Source: Bacillota bacterium (GTDB taxonomy: Bacteria > Bacillota > Clostridia > Lachnospirales > Lachnospiraceae). From it: DNA of 22,144 bases. The stretch is taken from the NCBI GenBank assembly GCA_023421075.1, contig JAEZUM010000015.1:1-22144 (forward strand). Direction: 5' to 3'. The first letter of the stretch is position 1; each line of letters starts with the position of its first letter. The notes beneath the pieces were generated by a model. That model had not been told where the DNA came from. It ran no database searches and saw only the letters and a program-made list of their open reading frames with translations. Shown here in pieces: positions 1 through 8,692 of this stretch. The position numbers and the translations under genes are program-made.

Positions 1-41
1 ATTTCTTTTAATTGGATAACGACTATTTTCGTCTTTGCCAT
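1..41 (-). CDS. 5' end of a divergent gene, cut by the window edge
   Basis: Read on the minus strand, an ATG at 41-39 opens a frame that stays open to the window edge and begins MAKTKIVVIQLKE. A perfect GGAGG lies at 52-48, six bases before the ATG, which is strong support for a real start. The gene points away from addB and shares with it an AT-rich intergenic stretch of about 100 bp, so promoters for both probably lie there. The basic start followed by a hydrophobic run would fit a membrane or exported protein, but only 13 residues are visible and I assign no function. Confidence 0.6.
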   Translation of the reverse strand, partial: MAKTKIVVIQLKE

Positions 42-145
42 TTCTAACCTCCGAGCATGATTTGCTTCATGTCTTAATCTTAATATATATTATTAGACTC
101 GTTTCTGTTTTATGCAGATATATTTTATTGATGGGGGGATAATTT

Positions 146-3100
146 ATGTCCTTGCAATTATTTCTTGGAAGTGCCGGCTCGGGTAAATCTTATCAGTTAT
201 ATCGTGAAGTAATCGAAGAATCAAAGAGGAATCCACAGACCAATTATCTGGTACTTGTACCGGAGCAGTTTACGCTGCAGACCCAGAAGGACATTGTGAC
301 AATGCACCCGGAGCATGGGGTTATGAATGTGGATATCCTTAGCTTTTTACGCTTTGCCTACCGTATCTTTGATGAGATTGGCGGTTATGATGCGCCGGTT
401 CTTGAGGATACGGGTAAGAGTATGGTACTTCGTAAGGTGGTTGCCGAGAAGCGAAAAGACTTGATACTGTTTGGAGCGAATGTCAGAAAGCCGGGCTTTA
501 TCGGTGAGCTGAAATCTGTTTTGTCAGAGCTCTATCAATATAATGTCCGGCCGGAGGATTTTAACAAGATGTTCGAGATCGTGGGTAAGAAACCGGTACT
601 TCAAGCGAAGCTAAAGGATCTCCTGACGATATATGAAGGCTTTCAGGATTTTATGAAGGAGCGTTACATTACGGCAGAGGAATTGTTGGTGGTACTAGAT
701 AAGGCAATCGATCATTCACAGTGGATCAAGGGAACCGTAATCTGTCTCGATGGCTTTACCGGTTTCACACCCTGCCAATACCAGGTATTACGAAAAATGC
801 TCCGCTATGCGAAGAAGGTCATGATTACCGTAACCATCGATCCTTCGGAGGAATTGGAGGGTAAGGTGGAAGAGCACCAGCTCTTCGGATTAAGTAAGAA
901 AACCATCCAAAAGCTACATCGATTAGCAGAGGAAGAAAGGGTAATGATTGATGAACCGGTTTATGCGGAACACAGAAATGGACTGGGAGTGCCTTATCGT
1001 TTTCTCGGATCGGAAAGCTTGGCGTCTCTGGAACATAACCTGTTTCGTTTTCCATATCAGCCCTTCCTTAAGGAACAGGAGGATATCGCGATTCATTCTG
1101 CAAAGGACACCAAGGCGGAGATTGACTTCGTGACGAGAGAAATCAAACGATTGGTTCGGGAGAAGGGGCTTCGTTATCATGATATTGCAGTGGTATCCGG
1201 TAATGTAGAGGAATACGGGAGAATCGCAAAGCGCAGCTTTGCTCAGGCTGGTATTCCCTGCTTTGTTGATTATAAAAAGGATATTTTAAATAATCCGTTC
1301 GTAGAGCTTCTACGTTCTGCCGTTACCATCGTGAATGAGGATTTTAATTATGAAGGGGTGTTCCGCTTCCTGCGCACCGGACTTACTGATCTGAGTGAGG
1401 ATGAGATTGACCGGTTGGAGAATTATATTCTTGCGACGGGAATTCGTGGTCATAGACGGTGGAGCGAGACATTTACAAGAAATTATAAAAGTAGAGAGAC
1501 TCTGGATCTGGAGAAAATTAACGCTTCAAGAGCTTATCTGGTTGATATGATCGGACCGCTATATGAGACCCTCAGGGATAAGGAGAAGACCTTAAGAGAG
1601 TATACAACAGCACTCTATGAGCTTGGAGTCCGTCTCAAAGCGGAGCAGAAGCTAGGTCATTATAGCAGACGTTTTTCAGAAGAAAATCAGCATTTGATCG
1701 CTAAGGAATTTGAACAGATTTATTCGATTATAATGGAACTTTATGATCAGATGGTACTTTTACTTGGAGCGGAGAAGTGCAGCTTGAAGGAATTCGGTGA
1801 GATTCTGGATACCGGATTTGTAGAGGTAAAGGTGGGATTAATACCACCCGGCGTGGATGAGGTTGTTGTCGGAGATACGGAGCGAACCAGATTAAAGGAC
1901 ATCAAAGCACTGTTTTTTGTCGGTGTGAATGAAGGAATTATCCCCAGGGCAATCAGCAGTGGTGGAATTTTCTCCGATATTGAGCGCGAGTTGTTGATAA
2001 GTAATGAGATAGAGCTTGCACCGACCAAACGGCAGCAGGCATTTACGGAGCAGTTCTATATCTATCTGAATATGACGAAGCCGAAGAATAAGCTATATAT
2101 TACTTATCATAAGGTCAATGAGGAAGGAAAGAGTGTCAACCCCTCATTCTTAATCGGAAAATTAAAGCAGCTGTTCCCCGGATTATCGGTCATTGATGAG
2201 GATGAGTTCTTAGAAGATCCGAAGCATATTTTGAAGGATGACGGATTATCCTATCTTGCTCAGGGACTTCGTGGATATCATCAGAAGGATACCTCAGAGC
2301 TTTGGAAGGAATTATTTCTTCATTATCGTTTGGAGGAGCAGAAGAACCGTATTCTCCAGAAATTGGTCCAGGGGGCCTTTTATATCAATCGGGAAGACGG
2401 CATTTCCAAGGATGCAGCAAAACTACTCTATGGTATGGAGCTAAAAGGCAGTGTTACCAGATTAGAGCGGTATGCAGGCTGTGCCTTTGCGCATTTTATG
2501 AGCTATGGCTTATCCTTAGAAGAACGTAGGGAATACAAGCTCGCGATACCGGATATCGGTAATATCTTTCATAATGCAATCGACGACTTCTCCAAACGGT
2601 TGGATGGTTCGGAATATAGCTGGCATTCGATACCCGATGAGGTTCGGGAGGAGTGGGCAGCCCAAAGTGTACAGCGGGCAGTAGAGGCTTATGAGAATTC
2701 AATCCTTCGGAGTAATAAGCGAAACGAATATCTGATTACCAGAATGGAACGAATAACAGTACGAACTTTATGGGCGCTGTGTAATCAGATTAAACAAGGA
2801 GCCTTTGAACCGGCAGGCTATGAGATGCCCTTTTATCATGTTCCGGATGCGGCATTAACCTTATCCGGCAGAATTGACCGATTGGATCTATATGAGGATG
2901 AGGATAAGGTATATGTTCGCGTAATCGATTACAAATCCGGTAATACCTTCTTTGACCTCGGAAGTATTTATTATGGATTACAACAACAGCTCTCGGTATA
3001 TCTAAGTGCAGCCATGGATTATCTGGCGAAGAGATATCCTACGAAGGAGATTGTACCCTCCGGTATCTTCTATTATCACATTGAGGATCCGATTGTCGCC

Positions 3101-3538
3101 AAGTCGGAGCAGGTAGAAGAAGATATCTATCGTAGTCTCAGGATGAATGGACTGGTCAATAGCGACAGTAAGGTAGTCGCGTTGATGGATACGAAGCTGG
3201 AGGGACCGGATCATACCCTAAGGCCCAGTGCAAAGTCAGAGATCATACCGATCGAGACAAATAAAGAAGGTGGACTTGCAAAAAGATCCCAGGTGGCGAG
3301 TAAGCAACAGATCAAAGCTCTGGTGGATTATGTGAATCATAAACTGGTAGAGGATAGCAGACAGATCATGTCCGGAGATACGAGGCTGAATCCTTATCGT
3401 TCGGACAAGCAGATCGCTTGTACTTATTGTGAATATCGATCTGCCTGCGGCTTTGATCAGAAATTGCCCGGACATGCCTATCGCAACCTGGCGAAGAAGT
3501 CTTCCGAAGAGATCAAGGCAGAGATCTTTGGAGAATAA
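146..3538 (+). CDS. addB: AddB, ATP-dependent helicase/nuclease subunit B
   Basis: AddB is the non-translocating subunit of the AddAB helicase-nuclease, which resects double-strand DNA ends for RecA loading in Firmicutes. The 1130-aa product has the family's usual length. A Walker A motif (GSAGSGKS, residues 8-15) sits at the N-terminus. The C-terminal RecB-type nuclease domain shows GRIDR (D911) and VIDYKSG (D928, K930). Four cysteines, C779 plus C1092-x2-C1095-x5-C1101, match the iron-sulfur clamp typical of AddB. The start is supported by a run of six G at 133-138, seven bases before the ATG. A weak sigma-A-like pair (TTGCTT near 62, TATATT near 86, 18-bp spacer) lies in the divergent intergenic region. 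addA follows after 27 bp, so the two are almost certainly one operon. All key motifs appear intact. Confidence 0.96.
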   Translation: MSLQLFLGSAGSGKSYQLYREVIEESKRNPQTNYLVLVPEQFTLQTQKDIVTMHPEHGVMNVDILSFLRFAYRIFDEIGGYDAPVLEDTGKSMVLRKVVAEKRKDLILFGANVRKPGFIGELKSVLSELYQYNVRPEDFNKMFEIVGKKPVLQAKLKDLLTIYEGFQDFMKERYITAEELLVVLDKAIDHSQWIKGTVICLDGFTGFTPCQYQVLRKMLRYAKKVMITVTIDPSEELEGKVEEHQLFGLSKKTIQKLHRLAEEERVMIDEPVYAEHRNGLGVPYRFLGSESLASLEHNLFRFPYQPFLKEQEDIAIHSAKDTKAEIDFVTREIKRLVREKGLRYHDIAVVSGNVEEYGRIAKRSFAQAGIPCFVDYKKDILNNPFVELLRSAVTIVNEDFNYEGVFRFLRTGLTDLSEDEIDRLENYILATGIRGHRRWSETFTRNYKSRETLDLEKINASRAYLVDMIGPLYETLRDKEKTLREYTTALYELGVRLKAEQKLGHYSRRFSEENQHLIAKEFEQIYSIIMELYDQMVLLLGAEKCSLKEFGEILDTGFVEVKVGLIPPGVDEVVVGDTERTRLKDIKALFFVGVNEGIIPRAISSGGIFSDIERELLISNEIELAPTKRQQAFTEQFYIYLNMTKPKNKLYITYHKVNEEGKSVNPSFLIGKLKQLFPGLSVIDEDEFLEDPKHILKDDGLSYLAQGLRGYHQKDTSELWKELFLHYRLEEQKNRILQKLVQGAFYINREDGISKDAAKLLYGMELKGSVTRLERYAGCAFAHFMSYGLSLEERREYKLAIPDIGNIFHNAIDDFSKRLDGSEYSWHSIPDEVREEWAAQSVQRAVEAYENSILRSNKRNEYLITRMERITVRTLWALCNQIKQGAFEPAGYEMPFYHVPDAALTLSGRIDRLDLYEDEDKVYVRVIDYKSGNTFFDLGSIYYGLQQQLSVYLSAAMDYLAKRYPTKEIVPSGIFYYHIEDPIVAKSEQVEEDIYRSLRMNGLVNSDSKVVALMDTKLEGPDHTLRPSAKSEIIPIETNKEGGLAKRSQVASKQQIKALVDYVNHKLVEDSRQIMSGDTRLNPYRSDKQIACTYCEYRSACGFDQKLPGHAYRNLAKKSSEEIKAEIFGE

Positions 3539-3565
3539 AGAACATTAAGGTAAGGGGAGAGTAGT

Positions 3566-6500
3566 ATGGGTTGGACAAAGGCACAACAGAAGGTTATTGA
3601 TACGCGAAATAAGAATCTTTTGGTTTCGGCAGCGGCGGGTTCGGGTAAGACAGCTGTATTAGTGGAACGTATTATTTCTATGATTTCTGAGGGTGAGAAG
3701 CCAATCGATATTGATCATCTTCTGGTGGTGACCTTTACGAATGCGGCAGCGGCTGAGATGAGGGAACGTATCGGTAAGGCAATTGACAAGAAGCTTCAGG
3801 AGAATCCGGAGGATCGCCATCTGCAGAGACAGATATCTCTGCTTCAAAGTGCTCAGATTACCACGATACATAGCTTCTGCCTGAATATTATCCGTAATTA
3901 TTTTCATCGGATTGATTTAGATCCATCCTTTAAGATTGCAGAGGAATCTGAGATTACACTTCTTAAATCAGATGTGATATCGGATATACTGGAACGCTGG
4001 TATGAGGAGGGCAGAAAGGAGTTCCATGATTTTGTGGAAAGCTACTCCTACTCCAAATCGGATTTACCGATCGAAGAGCTAATTCTTCAACTATTTGGAT
4101 TCTCAATGAGTGATCCTTGGCCAAGAGCCTGGATTGACAGGATGAGACGCAGATTTGAGATCGGCTCCTTGCAGGAGATGAACGAGACCTCCTGGATGAA
4201 TGAGATAGTGGAGTATGTGAAGGTGGTACTCAGTGATCTGATGAAGAAGAATAGGAAAGCGCTTGAAGTCTGCCATGAAACCGATGGACCGACTGCTTAC
4301 GAGGCAGCGCTTCTTTCGGACCGTAAAATTCTGGAGACCCTTCTAAAAGCTGAGACCTATGAGGAATATGCGAAGCTGTTTCCCGGAATTACGTATGACC
4401 GCCTATCCAATAAGAAGGAAGAAGGGGTACAGCCCTGGAAGAAGGACCGGGTAAAGGAACTTCGGGAAGAAGTCAAGAAGGGCATAAAAGATCTGACCGG
4501 ACAATATTTCTTCCAAACTCCCGAAGAGATGCTTGAGGATCATATGGCTGTGGGTAAGATTATGCAGGTACTCTTTGATCTCACCCTGGAATTCATGGAG
4601 GAGTTTGCTAAGAAAAAGGAAGAGAAGAACCTGATCGATTTTAATGACCTGGAGCATTTTGCTTTGAAAATACTCGTTGAGGAAGATTCAGAAGCAGGCA
4701 GTGGATGGATACCGACGCAGGCAGCCCTGGAAATTAGTGAACAGTTTGATGAGATATTGATTGATGAATACCAAGACAGTAATATGGTTCAGGAGACAAT
4801 CCTTCGCAGTATTTCTCGTGAAGAGTCAGGAACCCCGAATCGCTTTATGGTTGGTGACGTAAAGCAAAGTATCTATAAATTTCGTTTAGCGATGCCTGAG
4901 ATCTTTATGGAGAAGTACTCCAGTTATTCCAGCGAGGATATCACTTCTCAAGGAGAGATGAATTACTATCAACGCATCGATTTGGATAAGAACTTTCGAA
5001 GCAGAGATACAGTGTTGCAATATGTGAATGAGATATTTGAGCAGATTATGCAGGAATCGGTAGGCGGTATCACCTATGATGAAGCAGCCTCCCTTAAATA
5101 TGGTGAGCTTTACGAGGAGATCTTACCGGAGGATATTAAGCCACGAATTGCCACTGAGGTAGAATTCTTACTTGTGACAGAGGAAGAGCAAAGTGAAGAA
5201 GAAACAAATCAGGCTTATCCTGTGGAAGGCGGTACTCTGAAAGGAACGGAGGGGATAGAGGAGAAGACCTCCGAAGCTGCAGATATTAATGATGAGAACG
5301 AAGAGGAAGCAGTTTATACCAAGAAAGAACTGGAAGCCAGAGCTATTGCAAAAAGAATTAAAGAATTGACGAATCAGGACAGCGGAATGTTAGTATTTGA
5401 TCAGAAGGCGAAGGTGCATCGACCGGCAGAATTGCGAGATATTGTCATTCTGCTTCGTAGTATGACAGGCTGGTCCGAAGTGTTTGTCAATACCTTAATG
5501 CAAGAGGATATTCCGGCCTATGCAGATACCGGAACCGGTTATTTTCAGACAGTGGAGATTATGACGGTACTCAATATGCTTCGGATTATTGATAACCCGA
5601 GGCAGGATATTCCGTTGGTTGGCGTGCTATATTCACCAATGGTAGGATTATCGTCAACGGAGCTTGCCTTGATTCGTGGAGCAGAACGTAATGTCAGTAT
5701 GTATTCTGCACTGCTTGCTTTTGCCAAAGTGCAAAACACTATGGATATGGGCTCTGTAAATAACGATAAATTGGAAGAAACCGTAGAAACATTAGAGGCC
5801 GTCAATATCCGCGAATCCGATGATACCGGTGAGCAAGAGGGTAATAATCTTACATTATCGGTATTAAGATTAAAGGTAAGCAACTTCCTGCAGCAATTGG
5901 AATATTTTCGAACCCTGGTCAATCATAAGCCGATTCACGAAGTGATTCAATTCGTACTTGATCAGACAGGGTATTATTATTATGCCAGTGCTATGCCCGG
6001 TGGGGAGCAGAGAAAGGCAAATATCGATATGCTCCTTTCTCAGGCAGTAAGATTTGAAAAAGGCAGCTATAGCGGACTGTTCCATTTTGTAAGGTATATT
6101 GAGAAGCTCCATAAGTATGAAGTGGATTATGGCGAGGCTGCCACCTCCGGGGAGAAGGACAATACGGTTCGTATTATGAGTATTCATAAGAGTAAGGGCT
6201 TAGAGTTCCCGATTGTCATTGTAGCAGGTATGAGTAAACAGTTTAATACACAGGATCTTCGCAGCAGTATCGTTCTACATAGTGAATTGGGTGTTGGTCC
6301 TGAATACATTGACAGTAAGAATAGAACAAAGGTAGCCACGTTACTCAAGAAAGCGATCCAGAAAAAGGTACAGGTAGAAAATCTCGGTGAAGAACTACGA
6401 GTTCTCTACGTAGCCATGACGAGAGCAAAGGAGAAGCTGATCCTGTCCGGATATCTTAAATCAAAGGAGGAGATCCGGGGTAAGGAATTCTCTTTCTATG

Positions 6501-7480
6501 AGCTTCTTGTGGCTAAGAGTTATCTGGACTTTGTACTTCCAGCCATGGTCAATCGAATGGGAGGAGCTCCAGAGCTAAAAGAGTCATCCTTTACTTGGAA
6601 GAATGAGAATAGGTTGATTACTGTTCTTACTAAGATGTCATTATTGCAGGAGGAAGTGAAGAAGCAACTATTCTTACAGAAGGATCTTCAGGAGCTTGAT
6701 GCGATAGATCCCGAAAAAACATATCATACCGGGCTCAAAGAGGAAATTAAATCTAGATATAATTATCAATATGCCTATCGGAATGAGGCAGAACTTAAGG
6801 TGAAGATGACAGTGTCAGAGCTAAAGAAGCTGGGACAATTCCAGGATGAGGAGCAGAGTGTTAACCTATATGGTTCCGAGATAAAACGAATAACAAACGT
6901 ATCCGAGGCGGATGGGGAGATGACAATACCGGGATTTCTTCGCCAACAGGAAGCTGTGATATCGGGTACGGATCGGGGGACCCTATATCATAAGGTCTTG
7001 GAGTTGATTAATCTTCAGAGTGTTTATAACAGAGAAGACCTGAAGCATGATTTGGAACGTTTGGTCGCTATAAACAGGCTAAATAGTAGGGATATAGAAA
7101 AGTTAAAACTAGATTATATATTTGGGTTTGTCTCAAGCAATGTAGCAAATCGCATGAGAGAAGCGGAAAAAGAGAATAAACTTTACAAGGAAAAACAGTT
7201 TGTAATGGGAATTAAGGCATCCGAGGTTCTTAAGGCTGTGGATAGTGAAGAGCTCATTCTAATTCAGGGTATTATCGATGTTTTCTTTGAAGAGAATGGG
7301 GAGTTGGTACTTCTTGATTATAAGTCGGATATTGTATCGGATGAGGAGCAGCTCATACATCGTTATAAGGTGCAGCTTCAATATTACAGAAGGGCTCTGG
7401 AGCAAATGCTAAATAAAAAAGTCAAGGAGATGATCATTTATTCGCTCCCTCTCGGCAAAGAGATTCGAATAGATGATTAG
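3566..7480 (+). CDS. addA: AddA, ATP-dependent helicase/nuclease subunit A
   Basis: AddA is the UvrD-like (SF1A) 3'-5' helicase and second nuclease of AddAB. The 1304-aa protein starts with a Q-motif (Q7-Q8) and Walker A (AAAGSGKT, residues 22-29). It has Walker B DEYQD (400-404), then GDVKQSIYKFR, then late helicase motifs SIHKSKGLEFP and LYVAMTRAKE. The C-terminal nuclease shows GIIDV (D1238) and LLDYKSD (D1251, K1253). RBS AAGGGGAG (3552-3559) lies six bases before the ATG. The protein is somewhat longer than Bacillus AddA. Part of the extra length is a very acidic, probably disordered stretch at about 538-582, and a second acidic stretch follows near 725-770. Both fall between helicase motifs, so they look like tolerated linkers and not damage. 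addB lies 27 bp upstream; no clear terminator follows addA. Confidence 0.97.
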   Translation: MGWTKAQQKVIDTRNKNLLVSAAAGSGKTAVLVERIISMISEGEKPIDIDHLLVVTFTNAAAAEMRERIGKAIDKKLQENPEDRHLQRQISLLQSAQITTIHSFCLNIIRNYFHRIDLDPSFKIAEESEITLLKSDVISDILERWYEEGRKEFHDFVESYSYSKSDLPIEELILQLFGFSMSDPWPRAWIDRMRRRFEIGSLQEMNETSWMNEIVEYVKVVLSDLMKKNRKALEVCHETDGPTAYEAALLSDRKILETLLKAETYEEYAKLFPGITYDRLSNKKEEGVQPWKKDRVKELREEVKKGIKDLTGQYFFQTPEEMLEDHMAVGKIMQVLFDLTLEFMEEFAKKKEEKNLIDFNDLEHFALKILVEEDSEAGSGWIPTQAALEISEQFDEILIDEYQDSNMVQETILRSISREESGTPNRFMVGDVKQSIYKFRLAMPEIFMEKYSSYSSEDITSQGEMNYYQRIDLDKNFRSRDTVLQYVNEIFEQIMQESVGGITYDEAASLKYGELYEEILPEDIKPRIATEVEFLLVTEEEQSEEETNQAYPVEGGTLKGTEGIEEKTSEAADINDENEEEAVYTKKELEARAIAKRIKELTNQDSGMLVFDQKAKVHRPAELRDIVILLRSMTGWSEVFVNTLMQEDIPAYADTGTGYFQTVEIMTVLNMLRIIDNPRQDIPLVGVLYSPMVGLSSTELALIRGAERNVSMYSALLAFAKVQNTMDMGSVNNDKLEETVETLEAVNIRESDDTGEQEGNNLTLSVLRLKVSNFLQQLEYFRTLVNHKPIHEVIQFVLDQTGYYYYASAMPGGEQRKANIDMLLSQAVRFEKGSYSGLFHFVRYIEKLHKYEVDYGEAATSGEKDNTVRIMSIHKSKGLEFPIVIVAGMSKQFNTQDLRSSIVLHSELGVGPEYIDSKNRTKVATLLKKAIQKKVQVENLGEELRVLYVAMTRAKEKLILSGYLKSKEEIRGKEFSFYELLVAKSYLDFVLPAMVNRMGGAPELKESSFTWKNENRLITVLTKMSLLQEEVKKQLFLQKDLQELDAIDPEKTYHTGLKEEIKSRYNYQYAYRNEAELKVKMTVSELKKLGQFQDEEQSVNLYGSEIKRITNVSEADGEMTIPGFLRQQEAVISGTDRGTLYHKVLELINLQSVYNREDLKHDLERLVAINRLNSRDIEKLKLDYIFGFVSSNVANRMREAEKENKLYKEKQFVMGIKASEVLKAVDSEELILIQGIIDVFFEENGELVLLDYKSDIVSDEEQLIHRYKVQLQYYRRALEQMLNKKVKEMIIYSLPLGKEIRIDD

Positions 7481-7517
7481 AAGTTGGTTACACTCTAGTC
7501 AGGATCCGGTGTGACAA

Positions 7518-7545
7518 GAATAGAATTCACGTTGGTTCCATACTA
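7518..7545 (+). promoter_or_regulatory. sigma-G-like forespore promoter of the spore protein gene
   Basis: GAATA (7518-7522) fits the -35 consensus GHATR and CATACTA (7539-7545) fits the -10 consensus CATnHTA of sigma-G. The spacer is 16 bp, slightly shorter than the usual 17-18. Transcription would start near 7552, about 43 bases before the chosen ATG of a spore protein gene that is expected to be forespore-specific. The match is by eye. Confidence 0.55.
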
Positions 7546-7563
7546 CATTGAAGATGTAGTATG
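7539..7563. repeat. Perfect 10-bp inverted repeat overlapping the spore-gene -10
   Basis: CATACTACAT (7539-7548) and ATGTAGTATG (7554-7563) are perfect reverse complements around a 5-base centre (TGAAG). The left arm contains the CATACTA -10 element. If transcription starts near 7552 the transcript lacks most of the left arm, so a DNA operator is more likely than an RNA hairpin for this promoter. For read-through transcripts from addA it could act as a weak hairpin; there is no U-tract. Confidence 0.7.
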
Positions 7564-7594
7564 AGATTCTAGAATGACAGAAAGGGTGACCACT

Positions 7595-7792
7595 ATGAGC
7601 AAAAAGAAGGAAGAGATAGATTTAAATAACATAAAACCGGAAGAAAAGCTGAAATACGAAATTGCCGAAGAGTTGGGTTATTTGGATAAGGTGATGGAAA
7701 CCGGATGGAAATCACTGACAGCGAAGGAATCCGGGAGGATCGGCGGACTCATAACGAAGCGTAAAAATGAACTGAAGAAAGAAGAATTGTAA
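7595..7792 (+). CDS. Small acid-soluble spore protein, alpha/beta type
   Basis: These small proteins saturate forespore DNA, protect it from damage and serve as an amino-acid reserve after cleavage by the GPR protease at germination. From the chosen start the product is 65 aa. It shows the family hallmarks: LKYEIAEELG (residues 19-28, including the E-I-A of the GPR cleavage region) and SGRIGGLITKR (47-56, the conserved DNA-contact helix). The start at 7595 is chosen because AAAGGGTGA (7581-7589) is five bases upstream. An in-frame ATG at 7574 would place that RBS inside the coding region and has no good RBS of its own. It resembles the minor SspF-like class more than the major SASPs. The promoter upstream looks sigma-G-like. 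The HAD gene follows 39 bp downstream and may be co-transcribed. Confidence 0.88.
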   Translation: MSKKKEEIDLNNIKPEEKLKYEIAEELGYLDKVMETGWKSLTAKESGRIGGLITKRKNELKKEEL

Positions 7793-7831
7793 TCGTTAAT
7801 TACATTATAGAAGAGATCAAGGGAGAAACGA

Positions 7832-8560
7832 ATGAATAAACCGAAGATGATTATGTTCGATTATGGACAGACCTTAATATCGGAAGGAACCTTCAATGGA
7901 GAGGCCGGTACGAAAGCAGTTCTAAAACACGCGACGAAAAATCCTTATCAAATATCGGCGAGAGATTTGCAGGAATTTGCTAAGACCCTTAACAGAGAGA
8001 TCGGACGATATGATCCGGATGTCAGGAAAGCAACTCATATCGAAGTTCATAATCACTTATTTCAAAAGTACTTATATGAGTATTATGATATTGAGATTGG
8101 CTTGTCCTCCGAGGAGCTGGAGCGGGTATTTTGGGAAAATGCTGCGGATAAGAAGCTGACGAAGAATATTGAGAAGCTTTTGTCCTATCTAAAGGAGCAG
8201 CAGATTAGAACCGCTGTCATCAGTAATATTTCCTTTAGCGGAAAAGCCTTGGAGGAAAGGATTAAAACGATGCTTCCGGAGAATGAATTTGAATTTATTC
8301 TAGCGACCAGTGAGTATGTATTTCGTAAACCTCATAACCGTATCTTTGAATTGGGTCTCCGAAAGGCGAAGCTGAATCCCGGTGAGGTCTGGTATTGTGG
8401 CGATAATGCTTACTATGACGTGGAAGGTGCCTTGAATATGGGGATTTTTCCGGTATGGTACAAAGGAGCCCTTCAGGAGCATAATAAAGTGGTACCGGAT
8501 AAAGATTGTCTTGCCATTAACGATTGGGAAGAGTTGATTGATTTTATTGATAGAATATAA
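7832..8560 (+). CDS. HAD-superfamily hydrolase-like protein
   Basis: The 242-aa protein has a haloacid dehalogenase fold: motif I FDYGQTL (nucleophile D10), motif II VISNIS (S131 or S134), motif III lysine in FRKPHN (K166) and motif IV YCGDNAYYD (D191, D196). About 100 residues between motifs I and II would form a helical C1-type cap. Motif I reads D-x-G-x-T, so the second Asp (D+2), the general acid/base of typical HAD phosphatases, is Gly here. The fold and Mg-binding residues are kept, but ordinary phosphatase activity should not be assumed. RBS AAGGGAGA (7819-7826) lies five bases before the ATG. It follows the spore protein gene by 39 bp and is followed by a long hairpin. Substrate unknown. 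Confidence 0.85.
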   Translation: MNKPKMIMFDYGQTLISEGTFNGEAGTKAVLKHATKNPYQISARDLQEFAKTLNREIGRYDPDVRKATHIEVHNHLFQKYLYEYYDIEIGLSSEELERVFWENAADKKLTKNIEKLLSYLKEQQIRTAVISNISFSGKALEERIKTMLPENEFEFILATSEYVFRKPHNRIFELGLRKAKLNPGEVWYCGDNAYYDVEGALNMGIFPVWYKGALQEHNKVVPDKDCLAINDWEELIDFIDRI

Positions 8561-8574
8561 GAGGATTTGAATAT

Positions 8575-8625
8575 GGCTGTTATAACCGGAATACTCCTTG
8601 GCAGAAGTGTCCGGTTATAACAGCC
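8575..8625. terminator. Terminator-like hairpin between convergent HAD and ROK genes
   Basis: Two arms of 16 bases (8575-8590 and 8610-8625; GGCTGTTATAACCGGA and its exact reverse complement) surround a 19-base loop. It lies 14 bp after the HAD stop. The downstream sequence is AT-rich (TATTCGTATACTTATATATT) but lacks a pure U-tract, so termination strength is uncertain. The position between convergent genes suits a bidirectional terminator. Confidence 0.6.
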
Positions 8626-8642
8626 TATTCGTATACTTATAT

Positions 8643-8692
8643 ATTGGTGATACCAATGCATCCTAACAATCAAAGGATGAATTTGTTAGGAT
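8643..8692 (-). terminator. Two hairpins at the 3' end of the ROK gene
   Basis: ATCCTAACAA (8660-8669) pairs perfectly with TTGTTAGGAT (8683-8692) and overlaps the ROK stop codon. ATTGGT (8643-8648) pairs with ACCAAT (8652-8657) around a 3-base loop. On the minus strand they come in that order just after the coding region and are followed by AT-rich sequence. There is no clean U-tract, so a terminator role is only plausible. Confidence 0.35.

Noticed and set aside
5545..6187. Minus-strand open frames of 105-125 codons within addA
   Set aside because: They lie opposite conserved helicase coding sequence, have no RBS and no recognisable protein features, so they are shadows of addA.
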